A DNA stretch of 64,000 nucleotides from Atherix ibis (Eukaryota > Arthropoda > Insecta > Diptera > Athericidae): contig OY282606.1 of assembly GCA_958298945.1 (NCBI GenBank), positions 26,571,740 through 26,635,739 of the forward strand, written 5' to 3'. The notes beneath the pieces were generated by a model that did not search any database, was not told the DNA's origin, and worked only from the letters and a program-made list of their open reading frames with translations. This document shows positions 48,221-59,437 of the stretch, piece after piece. The translations under genes were made by a program, and so were the position numbers. Position 1 is the stretch's first letter; every line of letters starts with the position of its first letter.

Positions 48221-50041
48221 GTACAACATACAGCAAATATGGTCTTTTGAGCAAATTAATATTTTATAATTAAAAATTAGAAGAATAATATAGATTTTTA
48301 CTAAGTAATAACTTAGAAATTAAATTTTATTAATTTTTCGATAAATTTTAAATGAATTTTTTTATAGATTTTTTTTGGACAAAATAACGCAGGAAAAGTG
48401 TTATATTCAAAAAATTTTAACATAATTACTCGTAAATACTCAGGAAATTGATGCCATCATAGAAGAAGACTTTCGAAAATTATGTTTTGATTTAACGTTT
48501 TGTAATCTTAGTTACCTAACGACAGTTATTATCCATTAACGCGAATGTGATACGAGAAGGTTCAATAACATCATTGGCACATAACCCACTTTATGGAGAG
48601 GTGACTACATTGTATAGGAGCTTCCACGATAGCCGTATCAACTTTGGTTAGAGTTTTTTTTTTAGTTACCCGCGTACTACCGGAGATACTGACGGCGTCA
48701 TTTCCTCATCTTCGTCATCCCCAATCCTCACAGTTATCATGGTAAGTGTAGCTTGGCCTTAAAAAACGAGTGCTGGGCAGCGTTTTGCAAGAAATCGATA
48801 CACGAATGGATGCATCTTCCGAGTGTACGTATGATGATACCAAGTCTCACCACATTATGACCCACTTTATAAAGCGCATAAGCAGATTCTGTTTACTGAC
48901 CAATTCCGGGTACAAGAAATCGAGTTGATCACTTTTTGCTGACAGTATCCGTTATATTCAATATATTCGTACTTAGGGCAGGTAGCATGGATCAATTTAC
49001 CTTTCATAAAAGTTATTGTTTTTTTTGTGCTTTTTCATACCTACACTATCATTATTTCAATATTCGCTTTTTTTTATAATCGTATTCAAATTAATTTCAT
49101 TTGTATTAATACGTCTTATTATTGGTGAGATCTTTTAATATAGTTTTTTGCTTTCACAACACACACTAAAAAATATGGAAATTCAAAAATAAGAACACGA
49201 AAAATAAATATTATATTTTTATTTTATAAAGAATAAAGAGAAATTTATTAATGACAATCATTCAATTAGTATGATTGGTTATTTATTATTAAAAATTTAT
49301 TCAGTAACTACTTGAAAAAAAGTTAATAATAGCAAACTTGTTAAATAACCACTTTAAGAAAAGATGAAAAGAGTATGACTTAAAGCAAAAATACCCTTTT
49401 TTCTGTTAATATTCTTTGAAGAGTCATCTAGGAAAATTTAAAAACTCTTGCCATATTTAAACAAGTTACGATATTTGCTGCTATTCCACAAGGAAGTCTT
49501 CTTTGCCCCAAACTTTACAACATTTATGCTTCGGATATTCATACCTGCCCTAATGCATTCTTTGCTATATACGTAAACAATACAGACTGCTGCACATCCA
49601 GCAAACGCCCCCAAAAAAACTTGTACAATCAATATTAATACGCTACCAAATTGGTTCACCAAAATTGGTGGAGAAATAAAGAAAATGAACGTAAATCTAT
49701 CCACGTAAGCTTTTATTGTCTGCCGTGAAACCAAGCCCTTTGATATATCTTAATGGCAGTGTGATACGACAAAACCTTAAAAGACTGTATCTATTACGTA
49801 GGACTATTCTTAGACAAACGTTTGACATTGGCTAGTTACACAAGACTTAAAGTCTAGAACTACCGCCAACTGCTTGGTTTAGTGTTTAGACAAATTTTTA
49901 CACTCACAATAGACAGCAAAGTACTTTTATACAACTGATTTGGACCTACGAACTAGAAATATGGGTCTTTGCTAAGTCTTCCAGTTTTCATCAAATCTAA
50001 TCTATCCAGTCAAAAATACTCCGCCAAAACGAGGGTATTTA
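48221..50041. other. unassigned DNA with one hydrophobic minus-strand frame
   Basis: 48520-48960 is less AT-rich without a long frame. On the minus strand about 49749-49432 is open and includes a strongly hydrophobic stretch (SVLILIVQVFLGAFAGCAAV) followed by CIVYVYSKECIRAGMN. There is no ATG at its start. It could be a membrane-protein exon or a relic; I cannot name it. Confidence 0.25.
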
Positions 50042-51232
50042 CCCGGTATATAAGCTTAAATCCGCTGTTTGGTCATAGATGGCGTGAGTGAGCGTATTAA
50101 GCTAAAATGGGCACGCCATACGTTTCTTTTATGAGTTTGACCTCTGTAAACATTCATCAGTGCACATTGTCAGCAATTTTGTACAACAACATACATTTTC
50201 CCTTTGGTAATCATGTCCAGTTTTGTGCCAGAAAAAGAGCATATGCGGGAAGCTCTGCTTTTCTGCTCAATTTGATGAAATCGGCTACCGAATTGCATCG
50301 AATGCTTATGGAGGCCTATGGTGACAGTTCTTTATCAGAAACAACGTGCCGAGATGGGTTTCGTCGGTTCAAAGACGGCAATTTTGACTTTTGGGACAAG
50401 AAGCGTGAAAATCGGTCTAGGAAGGTTGGGGAAGATCAATTGCAGGATCTTTTGGACGAAGACGATATCCAATCGCAAAAAATGCTCGCGGAGCAATTGG
50501 GTGTTACTCAACCAGCCATTTCCATGCGTCTGCGTGACGTGGGGAAGATTGAAAAGATCGGAAAATGGGTGCCCCATGAATTGAACGATAGGCAGATGGG
50601 GCGATGCCAAGACACGTGCGAAATGTGTCTTGTTTTGTTAGCCAGACAAAAAAGAAAGTCTTGTTCGTGCATTGAATTGGGACAGGCGATGAAGAGTGGA
50701 TATATTTTGAGAATCCCAAACGCAAGAAATCGTGGATTGATCCCGGCTAATCATCAACATCTTCCCCAAGAGCAAATCGCTTCGGATGGAAGACAATACT
50801 GTGCGTTTGGTGGGATCAGCAGGGGCTTGAAAAAAGGACAGTTTATCAACAATGACATGACAAGCTGATTCTCCTCCATGACAACGCACCATCGCACATG
50901 TCAAAAATGGTCCGAAACTACTTGTAGACACTCAACTGGGAGGCTTATTCACCAGACCTGGTCCCTTCCGACTATCACCTGTTTTCGTCGATGGGCCACG
51001 CGCTCGCTGAGCAGCACTTCGATTCTTACGAAGACGTCCGAAAATGGATTGATGAGTGGTTTGCCTCGAAAGAGAAGGAATTTTTTGGCGTGGTATCCAC
51101 AAATTGCCCGAGAGATGGGAAAAATGTGTAGCAAGCGAGGGCAAGTAATTTGAATAAATTTGTTTTTGCATTCTATAAAAAAAAACATGTGTTTTTTTGA
51201 CTAAAAACCGCGGATTTAACTTATACACCTGT
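50042..51232 (+). mobile_element. family-F mariner copy 2
   Basis: The left terminus CCCGGTATATAAGCTTAAAT follows TA at 50040-50041. The right terminus ACTTATACACCTGT is followed by TA at 51233-51234. Length about 1191 bp. It shares an internal ~88-bp deletion with copy 3. Confidence 0.88.
50213..51157 (+). pseudogene. family-F transposase copy 2, broken
   Basis: The start MSSFVPEKEHMREAL at 50213 is followed by a frameshift near 50265. The HTH part (AEQLGVTQPAISMRLRDVGK, KWVPHELNDRQMG) is in a second frame and a further shift follows LLARQKRKS near 50665. The WDQQG section is joined directly to EKRTVYQQ by deletion. The LHDN motif appears as LLHDNAPSHM in another frame near 50875, and the third motif is altered by a further small deletion. 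The C-terminus ends with a stop at 51155-51157. Confidence 0.85.
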
Positions 51233-54200
51233 TATTTTTACGATCGCAATAGTGTTAATTAGCGTAACGTTAATGATATGTCTGTATCTCGTTATAAAAA
51301 GTTTTATTCTTTTTTTATAAATTATACTAATTCTCTTTTCGGAACAACAGGAATTCCTTTTTCCGGCAAACACTCAGAAAAAGGAATTGTATCACGATTG
51401 TCTGCAATGTCGAATTTGCCACAGATAACCCCTTTTTCTGAGCCTTTTAAGAACTTCTTTATAAAAAAGGCTTGTTATAGTAGCCTCGAGAAGTGCGTTC
51501 TTTTTAATTTTTTTTATGTTGTTACTTTTGGCAGTTTAATTTTCGCTTCTTATTTTCTTTTATTATATTTTCCCATATTTTTATTATTGTTTTTTTTTTT
51601 TAATTTTAACCTTCCTCCTCATTATTTCCTATTCCATCCCCTTTGTCAGGATAGCTTTTCTAGTTTTTTTTTGAGTAATTATTTTTTGCATCTCCTATCT
51701 TTCTTGTTTCTAGTTTTTCCCCTCGGATGGAGAAGTTAACACCTTCGGGTGCGTCCATTTTACTCTAAATATTTTCGTCATGATAATTTTCTGAGAATCA
51801 CTACTTTGTACATACTTTGAACCCCATCACAATATTGTGCATGAAGTTAGCGACAAGCATGCCTAGCAGAGTAAGGTTCTCTTTGAGGGTGGTCGTCACT
51901 GACCATACTCCTGTTGAACTAAACGTACATCATTTTACATTCCAAATTTTAATATATCTCTCTTCCTAAAATCCTATAATAGACTTTCTCAAAAAAGGAC
52001 ACCACAGTCCTTTTTTCAAAAACTCCATGAAGTGTTCCACATTTAAATGAGTTTTTACTGCTTCTCAGCCCGTTAAAAAATTTAGTGTCCAGGTTCATCT
52101 TTTATGTCGGAAAACTTGCACTTTTGATAAGGAATATTTTCCCAATAAACTCATTGGAAACGTAATCCCCATAATCCTCTGAATTAATTAAAAATATTAT
52201 TTAAGTTGTAGTTTTTGATATCTTTAAAATTAATAAAGAAAATAATAAATCCTAGAACCTCCAGAGTAGAGTTACAAATAAAATTTTAAATCAAGATTAA
52301 ATATTTGTTTTTGCAAGTTAAATACTGACTAATTCAATCTAAACACCAACTAAATGCTATACAGAATATTAAATATAAACCGTAAGAGATATTTTCCTAT
52401 TCCATTTGATAATAAAATTAGCTATAGTAGAAAATCAAACAGTTTTAAAAGTCATCAAATTTTTATTAGGGGTATTTTTGAGCTCAATGTCAACGATCTC
52501 TTCACCCTTATCTAATTTAATTTCGTATGCTTGAACTGTTTGTATGGAAATAATTTTTAGGTCTGAGTTGGTTATTAGTAATTTTACTATTTCAGTATGA
52601 CTTTCTTCTTACAGACAAACTTTCCTGTTTGCGAAACCTTTTGCGTTGAAAATTGACACGAGACCATAAAATCGATCTGAATGTACTCGTATAAGTTCAG
52701 GTTAAGGCTGAGATCACATTTGACGAAAAATGTGTTCACGAAGGAAAGGTTTACCATGGGTGCTTGAATAACTTTTGCAAAGGTTTGCGAAATAGAATCA
52801 AATTAATGCGAAAATTTAATTTTATTAAATTTGAATTTGTGATTTGTAAAAAGCAAACCGTTTCGAAGTTAGGTGACAAATGAAATTGTCAATAAAATCG
52901 CACCTTATCGAATGCTAATTAAATGTCAGTCATAAATATTAGATCTGCTGTGGTAATAATCACATCCAAAGTGATATTTAACATTAAAGAAGTACTTTTA
53001 TAGATAAATAGCTAAAAAGGAATTCCTAAAACCTCTAAGTCGATTTTATTACTAAATTTCTAATCCGCTAGTTAATTTTCTTATCTCAAATTAATCTTGA
53101 ACTTTTTACTACCACCTCTTAACAATAATTTCCACTTTTATAATCTAATCCATATTATGTGATAAAAATTATTTTAAATACACTATAATCAGCTAGTTTT
53201 AGTTTAATAGTTATTTGGTTACTGCAAAACAAATATTTAAATTGCGATCATATTTAATTTAATACTTTTATTGATGATATTCTCTTTTTTATAGTCGAAA
53301 TTTTAAGTAATAAAATAAAATTGAAAAGATATTTTTTGGCAATTGTACATATTTTTGGTATTGCTGTTATGGAACTATTTTCAAACACCCACTTTCATTT
53401 GGAATTTTATGATCATTTAAACAAATTTGGATATTTTCAATTTAAACTTTTATGGCTTAATATTATTTTCAATTTGATGAGATTGAAAGGTGTTTTCTTA
53501 ACAAATCTAGATTATATTTATTTACTATTATTTATTTGTCGTGAATAGAAAGATGATAATTTTTTTGAATAAAAATAATTAATTTAAATTTTTAAATACA
53601 AGTATGGAAGTGTTTTGTTTGGAAATGGATACTTATTGCAGTAAACTAATAATTTTTTTAAAAGTTAAAAACTAAAATAACAATTTGTTAAAAAGAAAAC
53701 AAAAACTTTGTTTCGATTTCTAAACTTTTTCCTTAAATTATCATCGGAAAATAGGTTTACAACTTTAACTTCATATCATTTCTATCATCTATCATTTTAT
53801 TAGTTGAATTTTAAGATTTGTAGATAATAATTGTAGTAAAATTAATAAATTTCTGTGATGCTTACATACCTTCAAATTGAACTATTTATCGTATTGTGAT
53901 GAATAATTTTGGATGAAAGTGTAACTGAAAGACTAGGAACCTCCAAAAAGTATTGCGTACAAGAGTTGAATCCTTGTCAGACTATTGTGTGAAGTTTTCT
54001 GCATAAAGATTAGCCTTTATTGGCACATAAAATTTGGATAACACAGGCTTTTCATACCATAGATCACATGAATCGACGATAATGGACCGAAAACCTTTTA
54101 AAAGCCTCATAGACAAGACCCTGATTTTTGCTGTCAAAAATTGGTATTTTTTTTAGGAGTAGCATAAAGAATGCCGTAATCTTTATATCAAACCCAACTT

Positions 54201-54291
54201 GTCTTTAAGTATCTGATTCGTCCCTTCCCTCCCCACCAAAACGGAATCCTTCCATAAAAATTGGATGGAATCTTACTCTATTTACTCACTA
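51233..54291. other. AT-rich and pyrimidine-rich DNA, no supported gene
   Basis: 51278-51739 is open for 153 codons from an ATG, but its C-terminal two thirds is a T-rich tract that translates to Phe/Leu, so the apparent membrane protein is doubtful. 51725-51760 (GGAGAAGTTAACACCTTCGG) is a small GC-richer patch. 52-54.2 kb is A/T-rich with nothing recognisable. Confidence 0.4.
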
Positions 54292-55539
54292 CGAGGGTCG
54301 TTTAATAAGTCCTTAGAAAATCCGAGAAATTGCGCTCGTAGTGTCGGTAAAGATTTTTTTTTAAGTACCATTATCGACAGGAAAGCTGTCAAAATTTCAG
54401 CTCGATCCATAGCGTAGGTCAATTTCTATCGTCGATTAAAGTTAACGACATTTATTTGTGGATAACAATGGAAAAAAGCGTGTTTAGGGCTGTCATAAAA
54501 CATCTCCATTTGAAAGGCTTAAGCCCGAAAGAAATCAAAGCCGAGTTGGATGCAGTTCATGGCACATCTGCACCTGTGTTTGCGACGGTTTACAATTGGG
54601 TGAATGAATTTAAACGTGGGCGTTCATCCACCTCAGGACGCCCAGTTGAGGTGTCTACTGCTGAAATCATCGACAAAATCCACGATCTGATTTTGAACGA
54701 TCGGCGAATTAAAGTGCGCGAATTAGTTGAGGCCACGGGCATATCGCTTAAAAATTGTCTGTGACAAAAATTTCGGCAAGATGAGTGCCGCGTTTGCTCT
54801 CAGAGGAAAATAAGCGCAATCGTGTAGTGGACTCTGAGGCTATGTTGGCACTCTTTCATCGCAATCCTGCCGAATTCCTTCGTCGATATGTCACTGTGGA
54901 CGAAACCTGGATACACTACTACACTCCAGAAACGAAGAGACAGTCATCACTGTGGATTTTCAAGGGTGAACGGGCTCCGAAGAAGGCAAAAACTGTGCCA
55001 TCGGCCGGCAAGGTGATGGCCACGGTCTTTTGGGATTCGCAGGGCATCATTTTTATCGACTACTTGGAAAAAGGAAAAACAATAACAGGAGCGTATTACG
55101 CGTCGTTATTGCAACGGTTGAGCGAGGAAATCAAAGAGAAACACCCCCATCTGAAGAAGAAAAAAATCCTCTTGCATCAGGACAATGCGCGTGTGCACAC
55201 CTGCACTGTTTCCATGGCCAAAATTGTGGAATTGAGAATGGAATTGTTGCAACATCCCGCTTATTCACCAGATTTGGCTCCGAGTGACTATTTTCTTTTC
55301 CCCAATCTGAAGAAATGGCTTGGCGGATGACGGTTGACTTCCAACGAGGACGTCATTACTCAAACGGATGAGTATTTTGCAGAACTTCCAAAATCCTATT
55401 TTTTGGACGGGATAAAAATTTTGGAAAAACGGTTGGAAAAGTGTATAGAGCTTAAAGGAGATTATAAAAAAAAAAAAAACTTTTTTTTTAAAAAACAGTT
55501 TTTTCCATCTTTTTCTAAGGACTTATTGAACGACCCTCG
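54292..55539 (+). mobile_element. second irritans-type mariner lineage
   Basis: The termini CGAGGGTCGTTTAATAAGTC and GACTTATTGAACGACCCTCG (written here as ends at 54292 and 55539; one mismatch class) are inverted and flanked by TA (54290-54291, 55540-55541). Length 1248 bp. The termini resemble those of the three-copy irritans family, but the transposase is clearly a different lineage. Confidence 0.9.
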
Positions 55540-55576
55540 TATATGTGTCAGTATACCAATAGCAGGGAAAAATTGA
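54468..55576 (+). pseudogene. irritans-type transposase, second lineage, broken
   Basis: It starts MEKSVFRAVIKHLHLKGLS at 54468. After EATGIS, a small deletion near 54755 shifts the frame to a stop at 54764. The continuation has TGA at 54782-54784 where WVPRLL has Trp, then runs VDETWIHYYTPETKRQS (first Asp), LLHQDNARVHTC (second) and YSPDLAPSDYFLF (third). A TGA at 55328-55330 interrupts GG*RLTSNED. At the end a poly-A expansion has removed the natural stop, so the frame reads on through the 3' terminus to 55576. Confidence 0.88.
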
Positions 55577-56460
55577 GCTAGCTAGTGGAGCATATTGGGC
55601 ATCTCCGCTAGAATTCAGACTGGTCGAAAAAATATCTCCTTCTGTCTTCAAAAAGCTCGCCTAACCTTAATTAAAATGAACCTATGCCTTCCAAATTACC
55701 CCTCCACACTTCAATCAAAAACATTATCAAAAAGGAATCCTTATTAATATCCCAATTGGAAGGCAATGCCTATATTCTCCCCCTCGATTTCCAAACTCCC
55801 CTTCCATAGACAGATTGGAAACCGTGGTTGTGAGTAAAGTTGAAAGTGTCTGCTTCTCTTGACATCTTTAAGAAGGCTAGTACTGATCCTTTCGCATATA
55901 AGAAACATTTCCTTAAACAGTTGGACGGATTAAAAAATCGTCGATTATTGTTTACGGATCCAGCCGCCGACATCGATACAGCCTTGTCGCCCCTAAAGCC
56001 ATTTGTGGCCCATCGAGTGATCCAGTTCTCGTCATAGGCTACTTAGCAATAGTAGTCTCGAGATGCGATGGGTGGCGAAAGTGCTGATAAGTTGGCTGGA
56101 TCATAGTCATTTCTCATGTTTCTCGCCTACTAACAGGTAGGCAAATAACATCATAAGCCGTCCGCAGACATGATGACTGTACCAATAGCAGCACATTTTT
56201 GCTAACGCATTGCTGAACCACCAATAAACCAGTCTTTTCAAAATCCATATTGAAATTTTGGGCTCGGAAGCACCTCAGAATCCGAATTGGACATATCCTT
56301 TTTGGCAACATCAATCATCCCTTAATGTCAATCATTGCGCTGCCTTCCATAGTCTATACGAATGCCACTGAACCAAAAATTACTCCATTGTGGAGTTTCT
56401 GGATCCAACAACCCCATTCGCTAGTCCCCTATTTAAAGTCCCCTACAATATATTAATCTG
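55577..56460 (+). pseudogene. non-LTR retrotransposon relic (Jockey/I-like terminal region)
   Basis: This block is much less AT-rich than its flanks. Around 55845-56030 it reads FAYKKHFLKQLDGLKNRR then LLFTDPAADIDTALSP, and at 56250-56300 KHLRIRIGHILFGNINHP. The latter resembles the RLRIGHTRLTH motif near the end of Jockey/I-type polyproteins. Frames are interrupted and the RT core is absent. The assignment is tentative; a host pseudogene is possible. Confidence 0.35.
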
Positions 56461-56576
56461 CTCCACAAAATATAGAGTTTTTGAATAAGAACTTGACAAC
56501 TTTTTTTTTAAATATCTCGTAAGCCATTTGAGATATATCAAAATTTTTATTATTGGCTTAAAGTATAATCAATACC

Positions 56577-56641
56577 ATGCCGATAAGCAGGCGACGTTAG
56601 AGGGGCTCTTACGTCCTCTAACGTCGCCTGCTTATCGGCAT
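56577..56641. repeat. perfect 27-bp inverted repeat
   Basis: Arms 56577-56603 and 56615-56641 are exact reverse complements (ATGCCGATAAGCAGGCGACG...) around an 11-nt loop. The right arm is transposase coding sequence (VYADKQATLE region, minus strand); the left arm is its inverted copy. Confidence 0.95.
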
Positions 56642-57179
56642 AGACTATCGATTTAACGTAGCCTCACAGAAAAAAGTCTAGAGGTGTCAAATCACAAGAC
56701 CTCGGCGGCTAATCGACAGGACCTTTTCTCGATATAACACGTTCACCGAACTTGGACTTCAATAAGTCGATTGTTTCTCCCGCTGTGTGGGATGTATCAC
56801 CGTCTTGTTGAAACCACATATCACTGATGTCCAGCCCATGCAATTGATCGAAGAAATAACGCTGCAACATGTCTCTTTAGCGTTCACCATTAACGGTACC
56901 GTGACGGTCATTTTCATCAACGAAGAAACATGGCCCAATGACGCCACCGGCATGAAAACCACACCATACAGTCACTTTTTGTGGATAAAATGGTGTTTCA
57001 TGAAGCACATGAGGGTTTGCAGCACTCCAATAACGCATGTTTTGTTTGTTGACGAAGCAATTCAACCAAAAATGCGCTTCATCACTAAAGATGATTTTGC
57101 GATGAAAGTCGTCATTTTCGTCAAATTTCTCTAGAGCCCAATCTGAGAACGTGCGTCGCTTCATATGGTTAAGTGGCTC

Positions 57180-57245
57180 TAGTTCTTGAGTTAACTTGAT
57201 CTTAAGTTAACTCAAGAATTTAAGATCAAGTTAACTCAAGAACTA
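57180..57245. repeat. perfect 25-bp inverted repeat
   Basis: Arms 57180-57204 and 57221-57245 (AGTTCTTGAGTTAACTTGAT...) pair exactly. The 16-nt spacer repeats part of the same sequence. The inner arm encodes KLTQEL of the D,D41D fragment. Confidence 0.93.
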
Positions 57246-57359
57246 AAGTAAGAAATCAAAAGTGTCATGTTGCTATTGACAAACCCGATATAACAAAATT
57301 CTCTACACGACTAACCACAGACCAGTCTGTTTCAGATAGCTTCCCACACTATAAAGTGA

Positions 57360-57966
57360 CCTCTTGCACATGTCTGAGGGACCTTAAAAAAATGGGTATT
57401 TTGACTCAAGCGGCTTTGCTAACAATTAAAATAGCTGCTTCTAGAGATGTGAAAATCCAAAAAGGCAATTCACGAACGACCCTCGAAGAGTTAGTGTGTT
57501 GTGCGGTGTTTGCACAAGCGGTATCATTGGTCCTCATTTCTTCGAGAACGCTCCAGGTAATGCTGTTACGATAACTGATAAACGATATAGAGAAATTTTT
57601 TTATCCGTCGATTATTCCATTTGGTGCTGGAGAAAATGTGGTTTCAACGGGAATAACCCACATGCTGCAATGTAAATTTTGCTCCCCTTGGTTCCTGATC
57701 GAATTAAGTCGAAAAGTAGTGTTGTTCCGATTTTTTCCTAAAGGAATACTTAAAGTGGAAGATCTATGTAATGAACCAGACCTTATTCAACAACTTAAAG
57801 AAAACATACGCAACAAAATCACTGAAATTACACCGGAAATGTGTAATAGCCTATTGAGAAATACCACCAAAGAAGTAAACAATTCCAACAAGACCAGAGG
57901 TGAGCCAATATTATTTTATTCATACTTCAATAAATTCCCAAGTTTATATAAACAACCAAATTGGTA
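57360..57966 (+). pseudogene. second D,D41D transposase fragment, opposite orientation
   Basis: The plus strand shows SVLCGVCTSGIIGPHFFENA then GNAVTITDKRYREI near 57500-57590, and after eroded sequence a C-terminal part at 57755-57890 (NEPDLIQQLKENIRNKITEI, TPEMCNSLLRN). The second and third catalytic motifs are missing. It faces the neighbouring fragment and differs from it, so the two are not simple duplicates. Confidence 0.65.
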
Positions 57967-59437
57967 ATTTCTATTTCAATCCAGGATTATTTGAAAAATT
58001 AGTGGTAAACTTATCTCTAGAGCACCGTATCAATATGATAGATTTCACAAAATATGACCAACATAATAAATAATCACTTTCTCGATAAATTCAGTAAATT
58101 ATTTTCCCAATACTTTGTATAATCACGTATTTTTGTAAAAACTTAATTTAACCAGCAAAATATTTTATAACACTTTCCATAATATTAACTTAAATTTATT
58201 ATTGGTAGCAAAAAAAGGTAAAGAAAAATAATGAAAATAATAAATTTGATTCCATAAACTCTCTCTTTCTATCTATTCCTATAATAATTTAGTTTATTAG
58301 TTTTAATCGTAATATTTTCATAAACATTTTAGTGTCTAATTTACCACAATCCATAACAGTGTATTAAATAAAAATCAATAGAAATCGAACCAATATGATC
58401 GAGCAGAGATTTGTGAGACTTGAGAATTTAATAACCAATAAACTGGAATGAATGACATAATTTGTGATTTTTAAACATGCTTAACAACCGTTCAGTGGTT
58501 TATAAATCAAAAAAACTTTCCGACTTAATATGTGCTCAAAATGGGTAGTTTTTGCTCAGTAGTCTCGGAAGCCTCGGGCAGCTCAAACTTGTCATTCCAG
58601 CTGGCAATATGAAGACCACAACGACCACAACAACAACAGTGTTTGGGATAACTCAGACATGTTGACCACAATGATGATTACCTGCCGATCAATACTAGAT
58701 TGAAGGTATCCAGATCATGTCCGATATCTACAAGCACAGATAGAGATGCATGTATATTTATGCATCGGTTTTATTATGAAAATAAATATTCTGTTGAAAG
58801 CCATACAACAAGAAGTCACAGTGGCTACTGCTGTTACTCGTCTTCTACGAATTGACCATACCCCACATAACTAACAAATCTGTCCATCAATTATCTAGTC
58901 AATATTTAGTTTAAATATGAAAAACAAATTAATAACCGATGATGGTAGTTTTAATACCAACTATAAACCGATAATTTGAAGGTAGTTTAAATTATCACGA
59001 AGAGTGTCTTGCTTAATGTTTGACTGTTTCTTTCTCTGTAATTTACTTAAAATCCATAAATCTAATCCAAATAAGTGAACATTTAATGAAATTATAATGG
59101 AGATTAGTTGTTAGATATTTATACGAATTATGAATATTAGAAAAATATGTGTCTCCAAAAATTATTATCCAATTTATGATTTGGAAAGTAAAATTAAATA
59201 CAACAAATTTTTAATAAAGATTTTTCTAAACTTTTAATTTTTTTTAAATAAATAAATTCTGCCATATTATATAAACTATAAGCCATAAGACTTTTTACAG
59301 GACTCAATCCTCTTAAGCCATCACCAAATCTGAAAATTTCTTACAATAAAACCAATATGAAGTGGTGATGCTGTTTTTTAAATGTACATAAAGTCCAGAT
59401 TGATAATATTAAATTGAGTATAAAAAAAGTCACTTTA
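57967..59437. other. AT-rich DNA, no supported gene
   Basis: 58550-58880 is less AT-rich with CAA/ACC runs (GACCACAACAACAACAG) and no long frame; it might be regulatory. A minus-strand R1 end lies at 59160-59350 (CCAATTTATGATTTGGAAAG, TTTTTACAGGACTCAATCC). Confidence 0.45.

Larger units (their letters stand above)
56577..57245 (-). pseudogene. D,D41D transposase fragment bounded by palindromes
   Basis: On the minus strand the fragment runs from KLTQELEPLNHMKRR through KIIFSDEAHF (first Asp), KVTVWCGFHAGGVIGPCFF, WFQQDGDTSHT (second) and PPRSCDLTPLDFF (third; 41 residues apart) to YADKQATLE. Stops occur at GER*RDM, VD*PP and FL*GY. The HTH half and the last C-terminal part are missing. At each end the gene sequence folds back into an inverted copy of its own last 25-27 bp. 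Confidence 0.82.

Noticed and set aside
51278..51739. 153-codon frame that resembles a multi-pass membrane protein
   Set aside because: The hydrophobic part comes from a long T-rich tract (Phe/Leu codons); no domain and no splice context.
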